This document shows positions 53,079 through 62,043 of a stretch of 64,000 nt of DNA, piece after piece (positions within the stretch are counted from its first letter, which is position 1; each line of letters begins with the position of its first letter). Source of the stretch: an uncultured Desulfatitalea sp. (GTDB lineage: Bacteria > Desulfobacterota > Desulfobacteria > Desulfobacterales > Desulfosarcinaceae); the NCBI GenBank assembly GCA_937868765.1, contig CALMNL010000007.1:1-64000 (forward strand). The letters run 5' to 3'. A program made the translations under genes and the position numbers. Under the pieces are notes generated by a model. It was not told the origin of the DNA. It searched no databases and was given only the letters and a program-made list of their open reading frames with translations.

Positions 53079-53933
53079 TTACTCCAGTCGATAGGCGACC
53101 ACCCGATTGTCGAAAAAGGTGGGAATCAGAAGAAGACGCTTGTCGGCGATGAACGCCAGGTCGGCCGAGTTTATCTTCTGGTCGGTGGTGTCCAGCAGCG
53201 GCACCGCCGGTTTGCCTTGCTCGATGATCTGGGTTCGCCCCACCCAATCGCTGACGATGTACCTTCCCGGCGATAACAACTGGAGGCCGTCGATGCCGCC
53301 CGCATTGTCGATAAGCAGGGTGACCGATTTGGCGGCGGTGTCCACCTCGCACAATCCTTCGTCGGTACCCACCAGCAGCCGGCCGTTTTCCATGAGCATG
53401 CCATTGGGGTTATGCTGCTGCAAGGAAATAAAGACCGCCAGCTGGTCGTTCCGAATCGTATAGAGTCTGTTGGTCTCCATGTCGCTGATGTAGACCGCAC
53501 CCGTGGGGGCGATGGCGATGTCGTTGAGAAACCTGGCTTGCGGCGCTTCCCAGGTCTTTTGGATACGGCCGGCGGCGATATTGATGGCGTGGACGCGGTC
53601 GATGTCGGTCACGTACAGTGTGCCGCGCAAGAGGCCCATCCCCTTGGGCGCGTTGAGGCCCGTGACCCAGCGCAGGTTTTCGATGGCGCCGTCCAGGTTC
53701 ACCCGCGAGATGAACCCCTGGCCGTTCTTTTCCGTGGGATTGCCGGCGATGTTGGACACGTACAGAATTTGCCGCTGCGCGTCGTACATCACCGATTCCG
53801 GCACCTCCAGCGCCTGGGGTGTTTGCCACACCTGCGCCAGCCTGGGTGGATTCGCGAGAACGTGCGATGGGGCCCCGATTACAAAAAAAAGAAGTATCGA
53901 CAGAGCGATTCCTGCGATTCCGGCTGAACGCAT
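53079..53933 (-). CDS. Secreted beta-propeller (SMP-30/NHL-like) protein
   Basis: 284 residues with a signal peptide ending near SHVLANPP. Repeated strands such as PESVMYDAQRQILYVSNIAG, LNDIAIAPTGAVYISDMET and PNGMLMENGRLLVGTDEGL fit an SMP-30/gluconolactonase-type six-bladed propeller. Catalytic metal ligands of the lactonases are not obvious, so binding rather than hydrolysis is possible. GGAGGAAG precedes the ATG. It lies 20 bases upstream of iorA on the same strand. Confidence 0.8.
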   Translation of the reverse strand: MRSAGIAGIALSILLFFVIGAPSHVLANPPRLAQVWQTPQALEVPESVMYDAQRQILYVSNIAGNPTEKNGQGFISRVNLDGAIENLRWVTGLNAPKGMGLLRGTLYVTDIDRVHAINIAAGRIQKTWEAPQARFLNDIAIAPTGAVYISDMETNRLYTIRNDQLAVFISLQQHNPNGMLMENGRLLVGTDEGLCEVDTAAKSVTLLIDNAGGIDGLQLLSPGRYIVSDWVGRTQIIEQGKPAVPLLDTTDQKINSADLAFIADKRLLLIPTFFDNRVVAYRLE

Positions 53934-53970
53934 CCCTTCCTCCTCTTGGTCAAGGGGCAGGCGCCCCTGG

Positions 53971-54327
53971 TCAGCCCTGGGTCAGGCTGTCGGACATGAG
54001 GTTTGTGAAAAAATCGTCGGATTGATGATTTACCTGGGTCTGGAGCTTTTCAAATTGGTGCATCAACCGCTCGGCGAAAGGGGTGAGCCGCGATCCGTTG
54101 CCCTGGGTTTCCACAAGGGGTTTTCCCAGGCGCTCTTCAGACATGCGGATACGCATCCACACCGCCCGGTAGCTCATCTTGAGCGCCTTGGCAGCAGCAT
54201 TCAGCGAACCGGTTTCGCGGATGGTGGCCAGCATGCGATAGCGCCCCATTCCAAAAACGACGTTTCCATCGCCATCCTCGATCCAGACTTTCGAGCGCAC
54301 GGCAAAAAGTTTTTGTTCCTGGGTCAT
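53971..54327 (-). CDS. ModE-like transcriptional regulator (HTH only)
   Basis: 118 residues from MTQEQKLFAVRSKVW (AGGAG upstream). It has the ModE N-terminal winged helix (VVFGMGRYRMLATIRETGSL, NAAAKALKMSYRAVWMRIR, LVETQGNGSRLTPFAERL). The molybdate-binding MOP domains of full ModE are missing, as in many anaerobes. It is divergent from the MoeA/Mop operon, the gene set expected to need molybdenum control. Confidence 0.9.
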   Translation of the reverse strand: MTQEQKLFAVRSKVWIEDGDGNVVFGMGRYRMLATIRETGSLNAAAKALKMSYRAVWMRIRMSEERLGKPLVETQGNGSRLTPFAERLMHQFEKLQTQVNHQSDDFFTNLMSDSLTQG

Positions 54328-54420
54328 GGCCGGTTCTCCTGATTTTACGGGTGCCATGGAAAGCCATAGCAGTGTTTTGCGGGTTTTGGAACCCGCCGAT
54401 CGTCGCGGGCGCTGTAAAAA

Positions 54421-54450
54421 GTTATTCTTGGTTATTAATGGTTATTAATA
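54421..54450. repeat. Three tandem 10-bp repeats, candidate ModE operator
   Basis: GTTATTCTTG, GTTATTAATG and GTTATTAATA lie end to end (54421, 54431, 54441), consensus GTTATTNNTR. The 10-base period puts each copy on the same DNA face. They sit between the ModE-like gene and a good promoter 55 bases downstream. Confidence 0.65.
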
Positions 54451-54504
54451 AGACAAACATCCGATCATAGCGGCTAAATATCCGTCATAAGACCTATATC
54501 AAGG

Positions 54505-54532
54505 TTGACATAGGAGGCCTTTTCTTTATAGA
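54505..54532 (+). promoter_or_regulatory. Sigma-70 promoter of the molybdenum operon
   Basis: TTGACA (54505-54510), 16-base spacer, TATAGA (54527-54532). Both boxes are near consensus, spacing good. Expected start of transcription is near 54540, leaving about 80 bases before the ATG at 54622. Confidence 0.7.
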
Positions 54533-54621
54533 GAAACCCGTGCGTTTTTCTGTCGATGAACCGGCTGGCACCGTTTCTGGCACATTGTGGCATTTCGGAT
54601 TTCAAATCAGGTCTGCGTGGC

Positions 54622-55407
54622 ATGAATACATCGCTTTCCGTTAATCCAGAACTCTCGGCGACCGTCCGGGCCCGCAATGGCGATGCGCTGGCCGGCATCA
54701 ACCGCTGCCTGGATCAAACCGCCATCCCCCATGAACTGAGCGAACATTTGCTGGAGGAAATGCTCGGCGGGATTCAAACCGCCGGCTCACCCCGGGACGC
54801 TGTCTATTGGCTGAGCCTGGCGCGCCTGACCGAAGCAGCCATCTTGTGCGCCGGCCATTACGCCGACAATTGCGAATTCAGGGCGGCGGGCGATCTGCTG
54901 GTCAATCCGCGCAAAATCCGGGTGCATGTGCCGGGCCGTGGACCCTCCTTTACCAAGGCGCGCCACGGACGCCTTACCGATCAACTGGCCCAGCGGTTCG
55001 CCGGCTGCGACGGCGGCCCTGTCGACAAGCGCGAGGCATCGTGCGAGATCGTCGCACCGGCCCTGCTGCCCGACCTGTACCGCCGTCTTTCGACTTCGGG
55101 ATATTTCACCGGGGAATATCTGGCGCATGTCGAAACACGGTTGACCGCCGTGTCCGCCACCATCGCTTTCCTGGCAGCCTGGCCGGTGGCGGCCAACGAA
55201 CAGCTGTACCAGCGGTTGCAGGAGGGGGATGCCGCCCTGCGGGAGTTTGTCGAAGGCCATCTTTGCCGCTTCGACCCCACCTGGTTCTGGCTGTTGGGGC
55301 ACCGTATCCGGCAATCCCGGTCGCTCAACGGCCGCGCATCCGGAAAGGGTCTCCTGTCGCCCCTGGCGGATCGCGATGCGCTGGCGGCCCATGCGTCGCG
55401 CAACTGA
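54622..55407 (+). CDS. Hypothetical protein in the molybdenum locus
   Basis: 261 residues from MNTSLSVNPELSATVRARNG. Mostly helical and soluble, with LSEHLLEEMLGGIQTAGSPR, WLSLARLTEAAILCAGHYA and YLAHVETRLTAVSATIAFLAAW; several Cys but no obvious metal motif. It matches no family I know. Position between a ModE-like regulator and a MoeA-like gene, 29 bases before the latter, suggests a role in molybdenum-cofactor or Mop oxidoreductase maturation. An earlier ATG at 54556 is possible but lacks a ribosome site. Confidence 0.7.
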   Translation: MNTSLSVNPELSATVRARNGDALAGINRCLDQTAIPHELSEHLLEEMLGGIQTAGSPRDAVYWLSLARLTEAAILCAGHYADNCEFRAAGDLLVNPRKIRVHVPGRGPSFTKARHGRLTDQLAQRFAGCDGGPVDKREASCEIVAPALLPDLYRRLSTSGYFTGEYLAHVETRLTAVSATIAFLAAWPVAANEQLYQRLQEGDAALREFVEGHLCRFDPTWFWLLGHRIRQSRSLNGRASGKGLLSPLADRDALAAHASRN

Positions 55408-55436
55408 CGTGGTGGCATCGCAGGTGAAAGGGTCTC

Positions 55437-56459
55437 ATGAAAGCACTTCCCGTTGAACAAGCCGTGGGCATGATGCTGGGCCATGACGTCACCCGCATCA
55501 TCCCCGGCGGAGAAAAAGGACCGGCCTTCCGCAAAGGCCATGTGATCCAGTTGGCCGATGTGCCGGCTTTCCTCGACATCGGCAAGCGGCACGTCTATGT
55601 CATCGACCTGCCGCCGGGAATGCTCCATGAAGACGAGGCGGCCCGCCGCCTGGCCGCCGCCGTGGCCGGCCCCGGTCTCAGCCTCACGGCGCCGGTGGAA
55701 GGACGCATCAACCTGGTTGCCGCCCGGCGCGGCCTGCTCAAGATCGATGTGGCGGCCCTGCATCGGCTCAATGCCGTCGAGGATATCGTCCTGGCCACCG
55801 TTCAAACCGATCACGCCGTGACCACCGGCCGGCCGGTGGCCGGCGTGCGGGTCATTCCCCTGGCCGTGCCCGAAACGAAGCTCACGGTGGCCGAGAAGAT
55901 TTGCACGGAAGTATTTCCCCTGATTCAGGTCAAGCCGTTCCAGGCCTTGCGGGTGGGCATGGTGACCACCGGCAGCGAAGTCTACCAGGGCCGCATCGAA
56001 GACAAATTCGGCCCGGTGGTCCGGAAGAAGTTCGAAACGTTGGGCAGCACCGTCACGCGCCAGATACTGGTGTCCGACGATGTCGGCATGACCGTACAGG
56101 CCATTCGCGAGCTCATCGCCGAGGGGGCCCGGATGGTGGTGGTCACCGGCGGCATGTCGGTGGACCCCGACGACCGTACGCCCGCTGCAATTCGGGCTGC
56201 CGGCGCCGAGGTGGTGACCTATGGCGCGCCCGTCTTTCCCGGCGCCATGTTCATGCTGGGCTATATCGGCGACATCCCGGTGCTCGGGCTGCCCGGCTGC
56301 GTAATGTACTACCGCACCAGCATTTTCGACCTGGTGGTGCCTCGCCTGGCCGCCGGCGAGCGGTTGCGGCGGGAAGATATCACGGTATTGGGCCACGGCG
56401 GTTTCTGCCGGGGCTGCGAGGTTTGCCGGTATCCGGCCTGCGGCTTCGGCTGTGGATAG
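55437..56459 (+). CDS. MoeA-like molybdopterin-binding protein with Cys-rich tail
   Basis: 340 residues. The MoeA core is present (VGMVTTGSEVYQGRIEDKFG, VVTGGMSVDPDDRTPAA, PVFPGAMFMLGYIGDIPVLG). The N-terminal part (VEQAVGMMLGHDVTRIIPG) and the short length fit the MoeA-like molybdopterin-binding group found beside aldehyde oxidoreductases. The end, GGFCRGCEVCRYPACGFGCG, has five Cys, unusual for MoeA. It probably processes the molybdopterin cofactor for the downstream enzyme. AAAGG precedes the ATG. Confidence 0.85.
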   Translation: MKALPVEQAVGMMLGHDVTRIIPGGEKGPAFRKGHVIQLADVPAFLDIGKRHVYVIDLPPGMLHEDEAARRLAAAVAGPGLSLTAPVEGRINLVAARRGLLKIDVAALHRLNAVEDIVLATVQTDHAVTTGRPVAGVRVIPLAVPETKLTVAEKICTEVFPLIQVKPFQALRVGMVTTGSEVYQGRIEDKFGPVVRKKFETLGSTVTRQILVSDDVGMTVQAIRELIAEGARMVVVTGGMSVDPDDRTPAAIRAAGAEVVTYGAPVFPGAMFMLGYIGDIPVLGLPGCVMYYRTSIFDLVVPRLAAGERLRREDITVLGHGGFCRGCEVCRYPACGFGCG

Positions 56460-56487
56460 GTCAAAACTTCCCATCGCGCTCAATATC

Positions 56488-56557
56488 GGCGTTGGGGCGA
56501 GGCGGCCAATCCTCGAAATACGACCTGTATGTCTGCGGTCGGCCGCCTCACCCCGCC
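56488..56557 (+). ncRNA. Structured leader upstream of the Mop-type gene
   Basis: A long near-perfect stem: 56494-56507 (GGGGCGAGGCGGCC) pairs with 56541-56554 (one mismatch). An outer GGC/GCC extends it past a small bulge, and an inner GACC/GGTC hairpin (56522-56540) stacks on it. No T-run follows, so it is not a terminator. Placement before a molybdenum enzyme suggests a Moco-type riboswitch, but I cannot confirm the consensus. Confidence 0.45.
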
Positions 56558-56638
56558 TTGATCTTGAGCCCGATGGAAAGTTTCGAAACCGCCAATAGAA
56601 ATTGTACTTAAACCTTAAAACGATTAAGGAGAAAGCAC

Positions 56639-59362
56639 ATGATTAAACGCACGCTACAAGTCAATGGGGTTCCCCGTATGGTGATCGCTCCGGCCGAAGC
56701 GTCGCTGGCCAACGTGCTGCGCGAGCAGCTGGGCCTGACCGGCACCAAGATCGGCTGCGGCCAGGCCCAGTGCGGTTGCTGCAACGTGATCCTGGACAAC
56801 AAGCTGGTGCGCTCGTGCGTTACCAAGATGGCCAAGGTGCCCGACGGCGCCACGGTGGTCACCGTGGAAGGCATCGGCAACCCCGGCAACCTGCATCCCA
56901 TCCAGCTGGCCTGGATCGTCCACGGCGGCGCCCAGTGCGGCTTCTGCACCCCGGGCTTCATCGTGTCGGTCAAGGCGCTGCTGGACGAGAATCCCAAGCC
57001 CACCCGGGAAGATGTGCGCGAGTGGTTCCAGAACCATCGCAACGCCTGCCGCTGCACCGGCTACAAACCCCTGGTGGACGCGGTCATGGACGCGGCCAAG
57101 GTGATGCGCGGCGAAATGAAAGCCGAACAGCTGCTCTTCCAGATGCCCAGGGATGGGCAGATCTGGGGCAGCAAGTACCCCCGGCCGACGGCCGTGGCCA
57201 AGGTCACCGGCACGCTGGATTACGGCGCCGACCTGGGGTTGAAGCTGCCGGCCGACATGTTGCACCTGGCCCTAGTGCAGGCCGAGGTGCCCCATGCCAA
57301 CATTAAAAAAATCGACATCTCCGAAGCCGAGAAGATGCCCGGCGTGGTCAAGGTGGTGACCGCCAAGGACGTCAAAGGCAAGAACCGCATCACCGGCCTG
57401 ATCACCTTTCCCACCAACAAGGGCGACGGCTGGGACCGGCCGATCCTGTGCGACCAGAAAGTCTTCCAGTACGGCGATGCCATCGCCATCGTCTGCGCCG
57501 AGAACGAGTACCAGGCCAAGCACGCGGCCGAAAAAGTCAAAGTGGAGCTGGAAGAGCTGCCGGCCTACATGAGCGCCCCCGCGGCCATGGCCGAAGATGC
57601 CATCGAGATCCACCCGGGCACACCCAACGTCTACTTCGAACTGCCCATCGTCAAGGGCGGCGAAACTGCGCCCATCATGAAGTCGGCCTCCCACGTGATC
57701 GAGGGTGAATACTACTTGCAGCGCCAGCCCCATCTCACCATGGAGACCGACGTCGGCTTCGCCTACTTCGACGACGAAGAGCGTCTGACCATCCACTCCA
57801 AGAGCATCGCCATCCATCTGCACCTGGCCATGATCGCCCCGGGTATCGGGATCGCCCCCGACAAGCTGCGCCTGGTGCAGAACCCCACCGGCGGCACCTT
57901 CGGCTACAAGTTCAGCCCCACCATGGAGGCCCTGGTGGGCGTGGCCTGCATGGCCACCGGCCGCCCGGTCTACCTGCGCTACGACTACCACCAGCACATC
58001 ACCTATACCGGCAAGCGCTCGCCCTTCTGGATGAAGGTGAAGTTGGGCGCCGACAAGGATGGAAAACTGTTGGCCATGGAGAGCGACTGGAGCGTGGATC
58101 ACGGGCCGTACTCCGAGTTCGGCGACCTGCTCACCCTGCGCGGGGCCCAGTTCATCGGTGCCGGTTACGGCATTCCCAACATCCGCGGCATGGGGCGCAC
58201 CGTATGCACCAACCACGCCTGGGGCTCGGCTTTCCGGGCCTACGGTTCGCCCCAGAGCTTCTTCGCCAGCGAAAGTCTCATGGACGAACTGGCCGCAAAG
58301 ATGGGGATGGACCCCCTGGAGCTGCGCGCCCGTAACGTCTACCGCCCCGGCGACACCAGTCCCACGGGCCAGACCCCCGAAGTGCTTCCCTTCCCGGAGA
58401 TGGTCGAGAAACTGCGGCCGCTCTACAAGGCCGCCCTGGAAAAGGCCAAGAAGAACGCCACGGCCGAGGTCAAACGCGGCGTGGGCATCTCCGTGGGCAT
58501 CTATGGCTGCGGCCTGGACGGCGCCGACGGCTCCACGATCCGTGTGGAACTCAACCCCGACGACACCATCACTGTTTACAGCAGCTGGGAAGATCACGGC
58601 CAGGGCGCCGATATGGGTTGCCTCGGAACGGCCCACAAGGCCTTGCAGCCCCTGGGCATCGCCCCGGAGAAGATCCGCCTGGTCATGAACGACACGGCCA
58701 TCACGCCGGTCAGCGGGCCTTCGGGCGGCAGCCGCCAGCAGGTGGTCACCGGCAATGCCATCAAGGCCGGCTGCGATCTGCTGCTGGGCGCCATGCGCAA
58801 GAAGGACGGCACCTTCCGCACCCATGCCGAAATGACGGCCGAAAACATCCCCACCAGTTACGACGGCAAGTGGACCGCCGCCAGCGCCACCAACTGCGAC
58901 CTTGCGACCTCCCAGGGCAAGCCCTTCTCGGTCTACATGTACGGCATGTTCATGGCCGAGGTGGCGGTGGAGACCAAAACCGGCAAGACCACCGTGGAGA
59001 AGTACACCGCCATCGCCGACGTGGGCACCATCAACAACAGACTGCTGGTGGACGGTCAGATGTACGGGGGCATCGCCCAGGGCATCGGCCTGGCGCTGAG
59101 CGAAGACTTCGAGGACCTGCAGAAGCACACCTCGTTGCGGGCCTGCGGTCTGCCCTATGCCAAGATGATCCCCGACGACATCGAACTGATCTATATCCAA
59201 TCCCCGCGTCCGGACGGTCCCTTCGGCGCGGCTGGCGTGGGCGAGCTGCCCCTGACCAGCTCCCATGTGGCCGTGATCAATGCGATCCACAACGCCTGCG
59301 GTGCCCGCGTGCGCCATCTGCCGGCCCTGCCGGAGAAGGTGCTGGCGGCCATGAAGAAATAG
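56639..59362 (+). CDS. mop: Molybdenum aldehyde oxidoreductase, Mop type
   Basis: 907 residues, the same length as Desulfovibrio gigas MOP. Two [2Fe-2S] domains: IGCGQAQCGCCNV and GGAQCGFCTPGFI with CRCTGYK. The molybdopterin domains follow, and the catalytic Glu is at residue 869 in GAAGVGELPLTSS, the same number as in D. gigas. It oxidises aldehydes to acids using molybdopterin cytosine dinucleotide. AAGGAG precedes the ATG. A structured leader lies upstream and a terminator-like hairpin follows. High-confidence call. Confidence 0.96.
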   Translation: MIKRTLQVNGVPRMVIAPAEASLANVLREQLGLTGTKIGCGQAQCGCCNVILDNKLVRSCVTKMAKVPDGATVVTVEGIGNPGNLHPIQLAWIVHGGAQCGFCTPGFIVSVKALLDENPKPTREDVREWFQNHRNACRCTGYKPLVDAVMDAAKVMRGEMKAEQLLFQMPRDGQIWGSKYPRPTAVAKVTGTLDYGADLGLKLPADMLHLALVQAEVPHANIKKIDISEAEKMPGVVKVVTAKDVKGKNRITGLITFPTNKGDGWDRPILCDQKVFQYGDAIAIVCAENEYQAKHAAEKVKVELEELPAYMSAPAAMAEDAIEIHPGTPNVYFELPIVKGGETAPIMKSASHVIEGEYYLQRQPHLTMETDVGFAYFDDEERLTIHSKSIAIHLHLAMIAPGIGIAPDKLRLVQNPTGGTFGYKFSPTMEALVGVACMATGRPVYLRYDYHQHITYTGKRSPFWMKVKLGADKDGKLLAMESDWSVDHGPYSEFGDLLTLRGAQFIGAGYGIPNIRGMGRTVCTNHAWGSAFRAYGSPQSFFASESLMDELAAKMGMDPLELRARNVYRPGDTSPTGQTPEVLPFPEMVEKLRPLYKAALEKAKKNATAEVKRGVGISVGIYGCGLDGADGSTIRVELNPDDTITVYSSWEDHGQGADMGCLGTAHKALQPLGIAPEKIRLVMNDTAITPVSGPSGGSRQQVVTGNAIKAGCDLLLGAMRKKDGTFRTHAEMTAENIPTSYDGKWTAASATNCDLATSQGKPFSVYMYGMFMAEVAVETKTGKTTVEKYTAIADVGTINNRLLVDGQMYGGIAQGIGLALSEDFEDLQKHTSLRACGLPYAKMIPDDIELIYIQSPRPDGPFGAAGVGELPLTSSHVAVINAIHNACGARVRHLPALPEKVLAAMKK

Positions 59363-59379
59363 AAAATGGTTTTAGCTTT

Positions 59380-59403
59380 TAAGTTTTAGGTGTCAGGTAT
59401 CAG
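59380..59403 (+). repeat. Heptamer tandem repeats after mop
   Basis: TAAGTTT, TAGGTGT, CAGGTAT, CAG run end to end with a 7-base period (consensus YAGGTNT). Similar heptamers occur at 62011-62024, again just after a stop codon. Confidence 0.5.
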
Positions 59404-59404
59404 A

Positions 59405-59441
59405 GGGGGCGGGAGAGGATCCCCGCCCCCATCGACTTTTT
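59405..59441 (+). terminator. Terminator or attenuator between mop and the next gene
   Basis: GGGGGCGGG (59405-59413) pairs with CCCGCCCCC (59422-59430) around an 8-base loop; a T-run (59437-59441) starts six bases after. It lies only 14 bases before the next ATG, so it may only partly stop transcription. Confidence 0.6.
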
Positions 59442-59454
59442 GAGAGCAGCGACC

Positions 59455-61995
59455 ATGGATCAAACCGAACTCAGACAGTGGGAGCAGCGCTGCATCCAGG
59501 AGGAGCCGCCGGAATGCACGGCCGCCTGTCCGATTCATGTGGACGTGCGTACCCTCATCGGCCACCTGCGCGAAGGTCGCTGGAACCTCGGCTGGCAGAC
59601 CTTGACCCGGGTGATGCCCCTGGCCGGCATCCTGGGGCGTATCTGCGACGCCCCCTGCCAGAGGCGCTGCAAACGTGCGCAAGCCGGCGGCGCCATTGCC
59701 ATCGGCGCCCTGGAGCGCGCCTGCGTGAACCTGGCCGACGGCGGCTATCGCCTCATGCCGCTGCCGGCCAAGAGCAAAAAGATCGCGGTCCTGGGCAGCG
59801 GGTTGAGCAGCCTCACGGCCGCCTGGGACCTTTCGCGCAAGGGCTACCCGGTTACGCTTTTCGAAGCCGGACCGCAGCCCGGCGCCGGCTTGTGGGCCGT
59901 TCATTCGAGTATCCTGACCTTTGATATCCTGCGCGCGGAACTGGCCTGGCTGGAAAAATGGGGCGTCCGCTTCGAAACCGATCATCCGCTCCACAGCCGG
60001 ACATTCCTTTCTCAAACCATCGAGAATTTCCAGGCCGTTTACATCGGTCTGGACGCGGTGGCCTCGCCCGAATGGGAACTGGCCCGCACGGACGATGGGT
60101 GGGTGCGCGCAGACCATGCCACCTTCGCCACCAGCCACCCCCAGGTATTTGCCGGCGGCGCGAGCCGGTCGGTGATTCTCCAGGCCGCCCAGGGCCGCTG
60201 GGCCGCCACCACCATCGATCGGGTCCTGCAGAAAGTCTCCCTGACCGCCGGCCGGGACAAAGAGGGGCCTTATGCCACCCGGCTCTTCACCCGCCTCGAC
60301 GGGGTCGCATCCCAGCCGACCGTGGCCATGGCCGACCCGATGAGCGGCTACACGGCCGACGAAGCCCGGACCGAAGCCGGCCGCTGCCTGCAGTGCGAGT
60401 GCCTGGAGTGCGTCAAGGTCTGCCCTTACCTGGCGGCGTTCGGCGCCTATCCCCGCAAGTACGTCCGGGAGATCTACAACAACGAATCCATCGTCATGGG
60501 CACCCGCACGGCCAACCGCCTGATAAATTCGTGCAGCCTGTGCGGCCTGTGCGAGACGGTCTGCCCCGAAGATTTCGCCATGCAGGAGATCTGCCTTGCG
60601 ACCCGCCGCAGCATGGTGGACAAGGAAAAGATGCCGCCCTCGGCCCATGAGTTCGCCCTGGAAGACATGGCCTTCAGCCAGAGCGACGCATTTCTGCTGG
60701 CGCGCCATGCACCGGGACTGGACCGGAGCAGCCATCTTTTCTTCCCCGGCTGCCAGTTGTGCGCCTCAGCTCCGGACCAGGTCGCGGCGCTCTACGATTA
60801 CCTGCGAACCCGACTCGGCACCGTGGGCCTGATGCTGGGCTGCTGCGGCGCGCCGGCTTTCTGGTCCGGGCGCCAGGCCCAAAGCGAGGAGATCCTGGGC
60901 CACTGGCAGGCCCAATGGGAAGTCTTGGGCCGTCCCCGGCTGCTCCTGGGCTGTTCCACCTGCCATCAAATGTTCCGCGAGCGACGCCCCCGGGTGCCCA
61001 TTCAGTCGGTGTGGGAGACCCTCGCCGAGGTGGGGTTGCCGCCGTCCGGGGGCGCCGTGACGGCTGCGGCCCTGGCCGTTCACGATCCCTGCACCACGCG
61101 GACGGCACCCTCCATCCAGGCCGCCGCGCGAGGCCTGCTGACCGAGCGGGGGGTAGTGCCCATGGAGTTGGCTCTGGGGCGCGAGACCACCGAATGCTGC
61201 GGCTTCGGCGGGCTGATGGAGAACGCCAACCCCGAGCTCGCCCGGGAGGTGACCCGCCGCCGTTCGACCCTCAGCGACCACGACTACCTGACTTACTGCG
61301 CCATGTGCCGCGACCGCCTGGCTGCGGCCGGCAAGCGCACCCTGCATTTGCTGGATTTGATCTTCCCCCTGGCCGGCGAGCCCGATGCAGCCGCAAGACC
61401 CCGGCCGGGATGGTCGTTGCGCCGGGAGAACCGCGCCCGGCTCAAGTCCGATCTGCTGGAACGGCTGTGGGGCGAAAGCGCCCCGCACAAAGCGGCCTAT
61501 GGTTCCATTCGGCTGCAGATGGCCGCCGGTGTCGGTGAACTTTTGGAAGCAAGACGCATCCTCACCGAAGATCTCCAGCAGGCCATCGCCCAGGCCGAGG
61601 CATCGGGCCGGAAATTCTACCACCCGGTCACCGGGCGCTTCCGGGCGGCTGCGCGCCCCCGGCACGTGACCTTCTGGGTGGAATACGGGAGCACCCCGGG
61701 TGGCTTCGAGGTCTTCAATGCCTATTGCCATCGCATGGCCGTCACGAGCGGCCCAGCCGCCCAGGGGGCCGATAGCGTGCGGGCGGTCGATCGAAACCAA
61801 TGGGCCGAAGATTTGGCCTGGCATTGCACCATGTGCCGTCAGCCGCTTTCCATCGGCCCGGTCAGTGCCGCCTACATGAACAACAGCTTCACCACCGAGA
61901 TGCCCGCTTGCCCGGCCTGCGGCCTGGTGCTGGTGCCCGAACCCTTGGCCCTGGGCAAGATGGCGGAAGTCGAGCAGATATTGGAAGACAAATGA
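59455..61995 (+). CDS. Fused NAD(P)-type flavoprotein / HdrD-like / redox-domain protein
   Basis: 846 residues from MDQTELRQW. Order: GltD-like Fe-S N-terminus (CTAACPIHVDVRTL, CDAPCQRRCKRAQ), FAD domain (IAVLGSGLSSLTAAWDLSRK), ferredoxin motifs (CLQCECLECVKVCPYL; CSLCGLCETVCPED), HdrD-like CCG domain (GCCGAPAFWSG; CCGFGGLMEN; CAMCRD), and a C-terminal domain (~660-846; YHPVTGRFRAA, WHCTMCRQPL, CPACGLVL). The first part matches proteins beside Mop oxidoreductases; the C-terminal part resembles a redox protein that I recall as a separate gene in Desulfovibrio, so it looks fused here. Likely electron acceptor of Mop. Confidence 0.85.
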   Translation: MDQTELRQWEQRCIQEEPPECTAACPIHVDVRTLIGHLREGRWNLGWQTLTRVMPLAGILGRICDAPCQRRCKRAQAGGAIAIGALERACVNLADGGYRLMPLPAKSKKIAVLGSGLSSLTAAWDLSRKGYPVTLFEAGPQPGAGLWAVHSSILTFDILRAELAWLEKWGVRFETDHPLHSRTFLSQTIENFQAVYIGLDAVASPEWELARTDDGWVRADHATFATSHPQVFAGGASRSVILQAAQGRWAATTIDRVLQKVSLTAGRDKEGPYATRLFTRLDGVASQPTVAMADPMSGYTADEARTEAGRCLQCECLECVKVCPYLAAFGAYPRKYVREIYNNESIVMGTRTANRLINSCSLCGLCETVCPEDFAMQEICLATRRSMVDKEKMPPSAHEFALEDMAFSQSDAFLLARHAPGLDRSSHLFFPGCQLCASAPDQVAALYDYLRTRLGTVGLMLGCCGAPAFWSGRQAQSEEILGHWQAQWEVLGRPRLLLGCSTCHQMFRERRPRVPIQSVWETLAEVGLPPSGGAVTAAALAVHDPCTTRTAPSIQAAARGLLTERGVVPMELALGRETTECCGFGGLMENANPELAREVTRRRSTLSDHDYLTYCAMCRDRLAAAGKRTLHLLDLIFPLAGEPDAAARPRPGWSLRRENRARLKSDLLERLWGESAPHKAAYGSIRLQMAAGVGELLEARRILTEDLQQAIAQAEASGRKFYHPVTGRFRAAARPRHVTFWVEYGSTPGGFEVFNAYCHRMAVTSGPAAQGADSVRAVDRNQWAEDLAWHCTMCRQPLSIGPVSAAYMNNSFTTEMPACPACGLVLVPEPLALGKMAEVEQILEDK

Positions 61996-62043
61996 TAACA
62001 AAAATGGTCTTAGGTTTCAGGGGAAGGATAGGAGTCGATCGGG

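Noticed and set aside
54570-54598. TGGCAC repeats resembling sigma-54 promoters
   Set aside because: The GG to GC spacing is 11 in one copy and 9 in the other instead of 10, and a good sigma-70 promoter lies just upstream.
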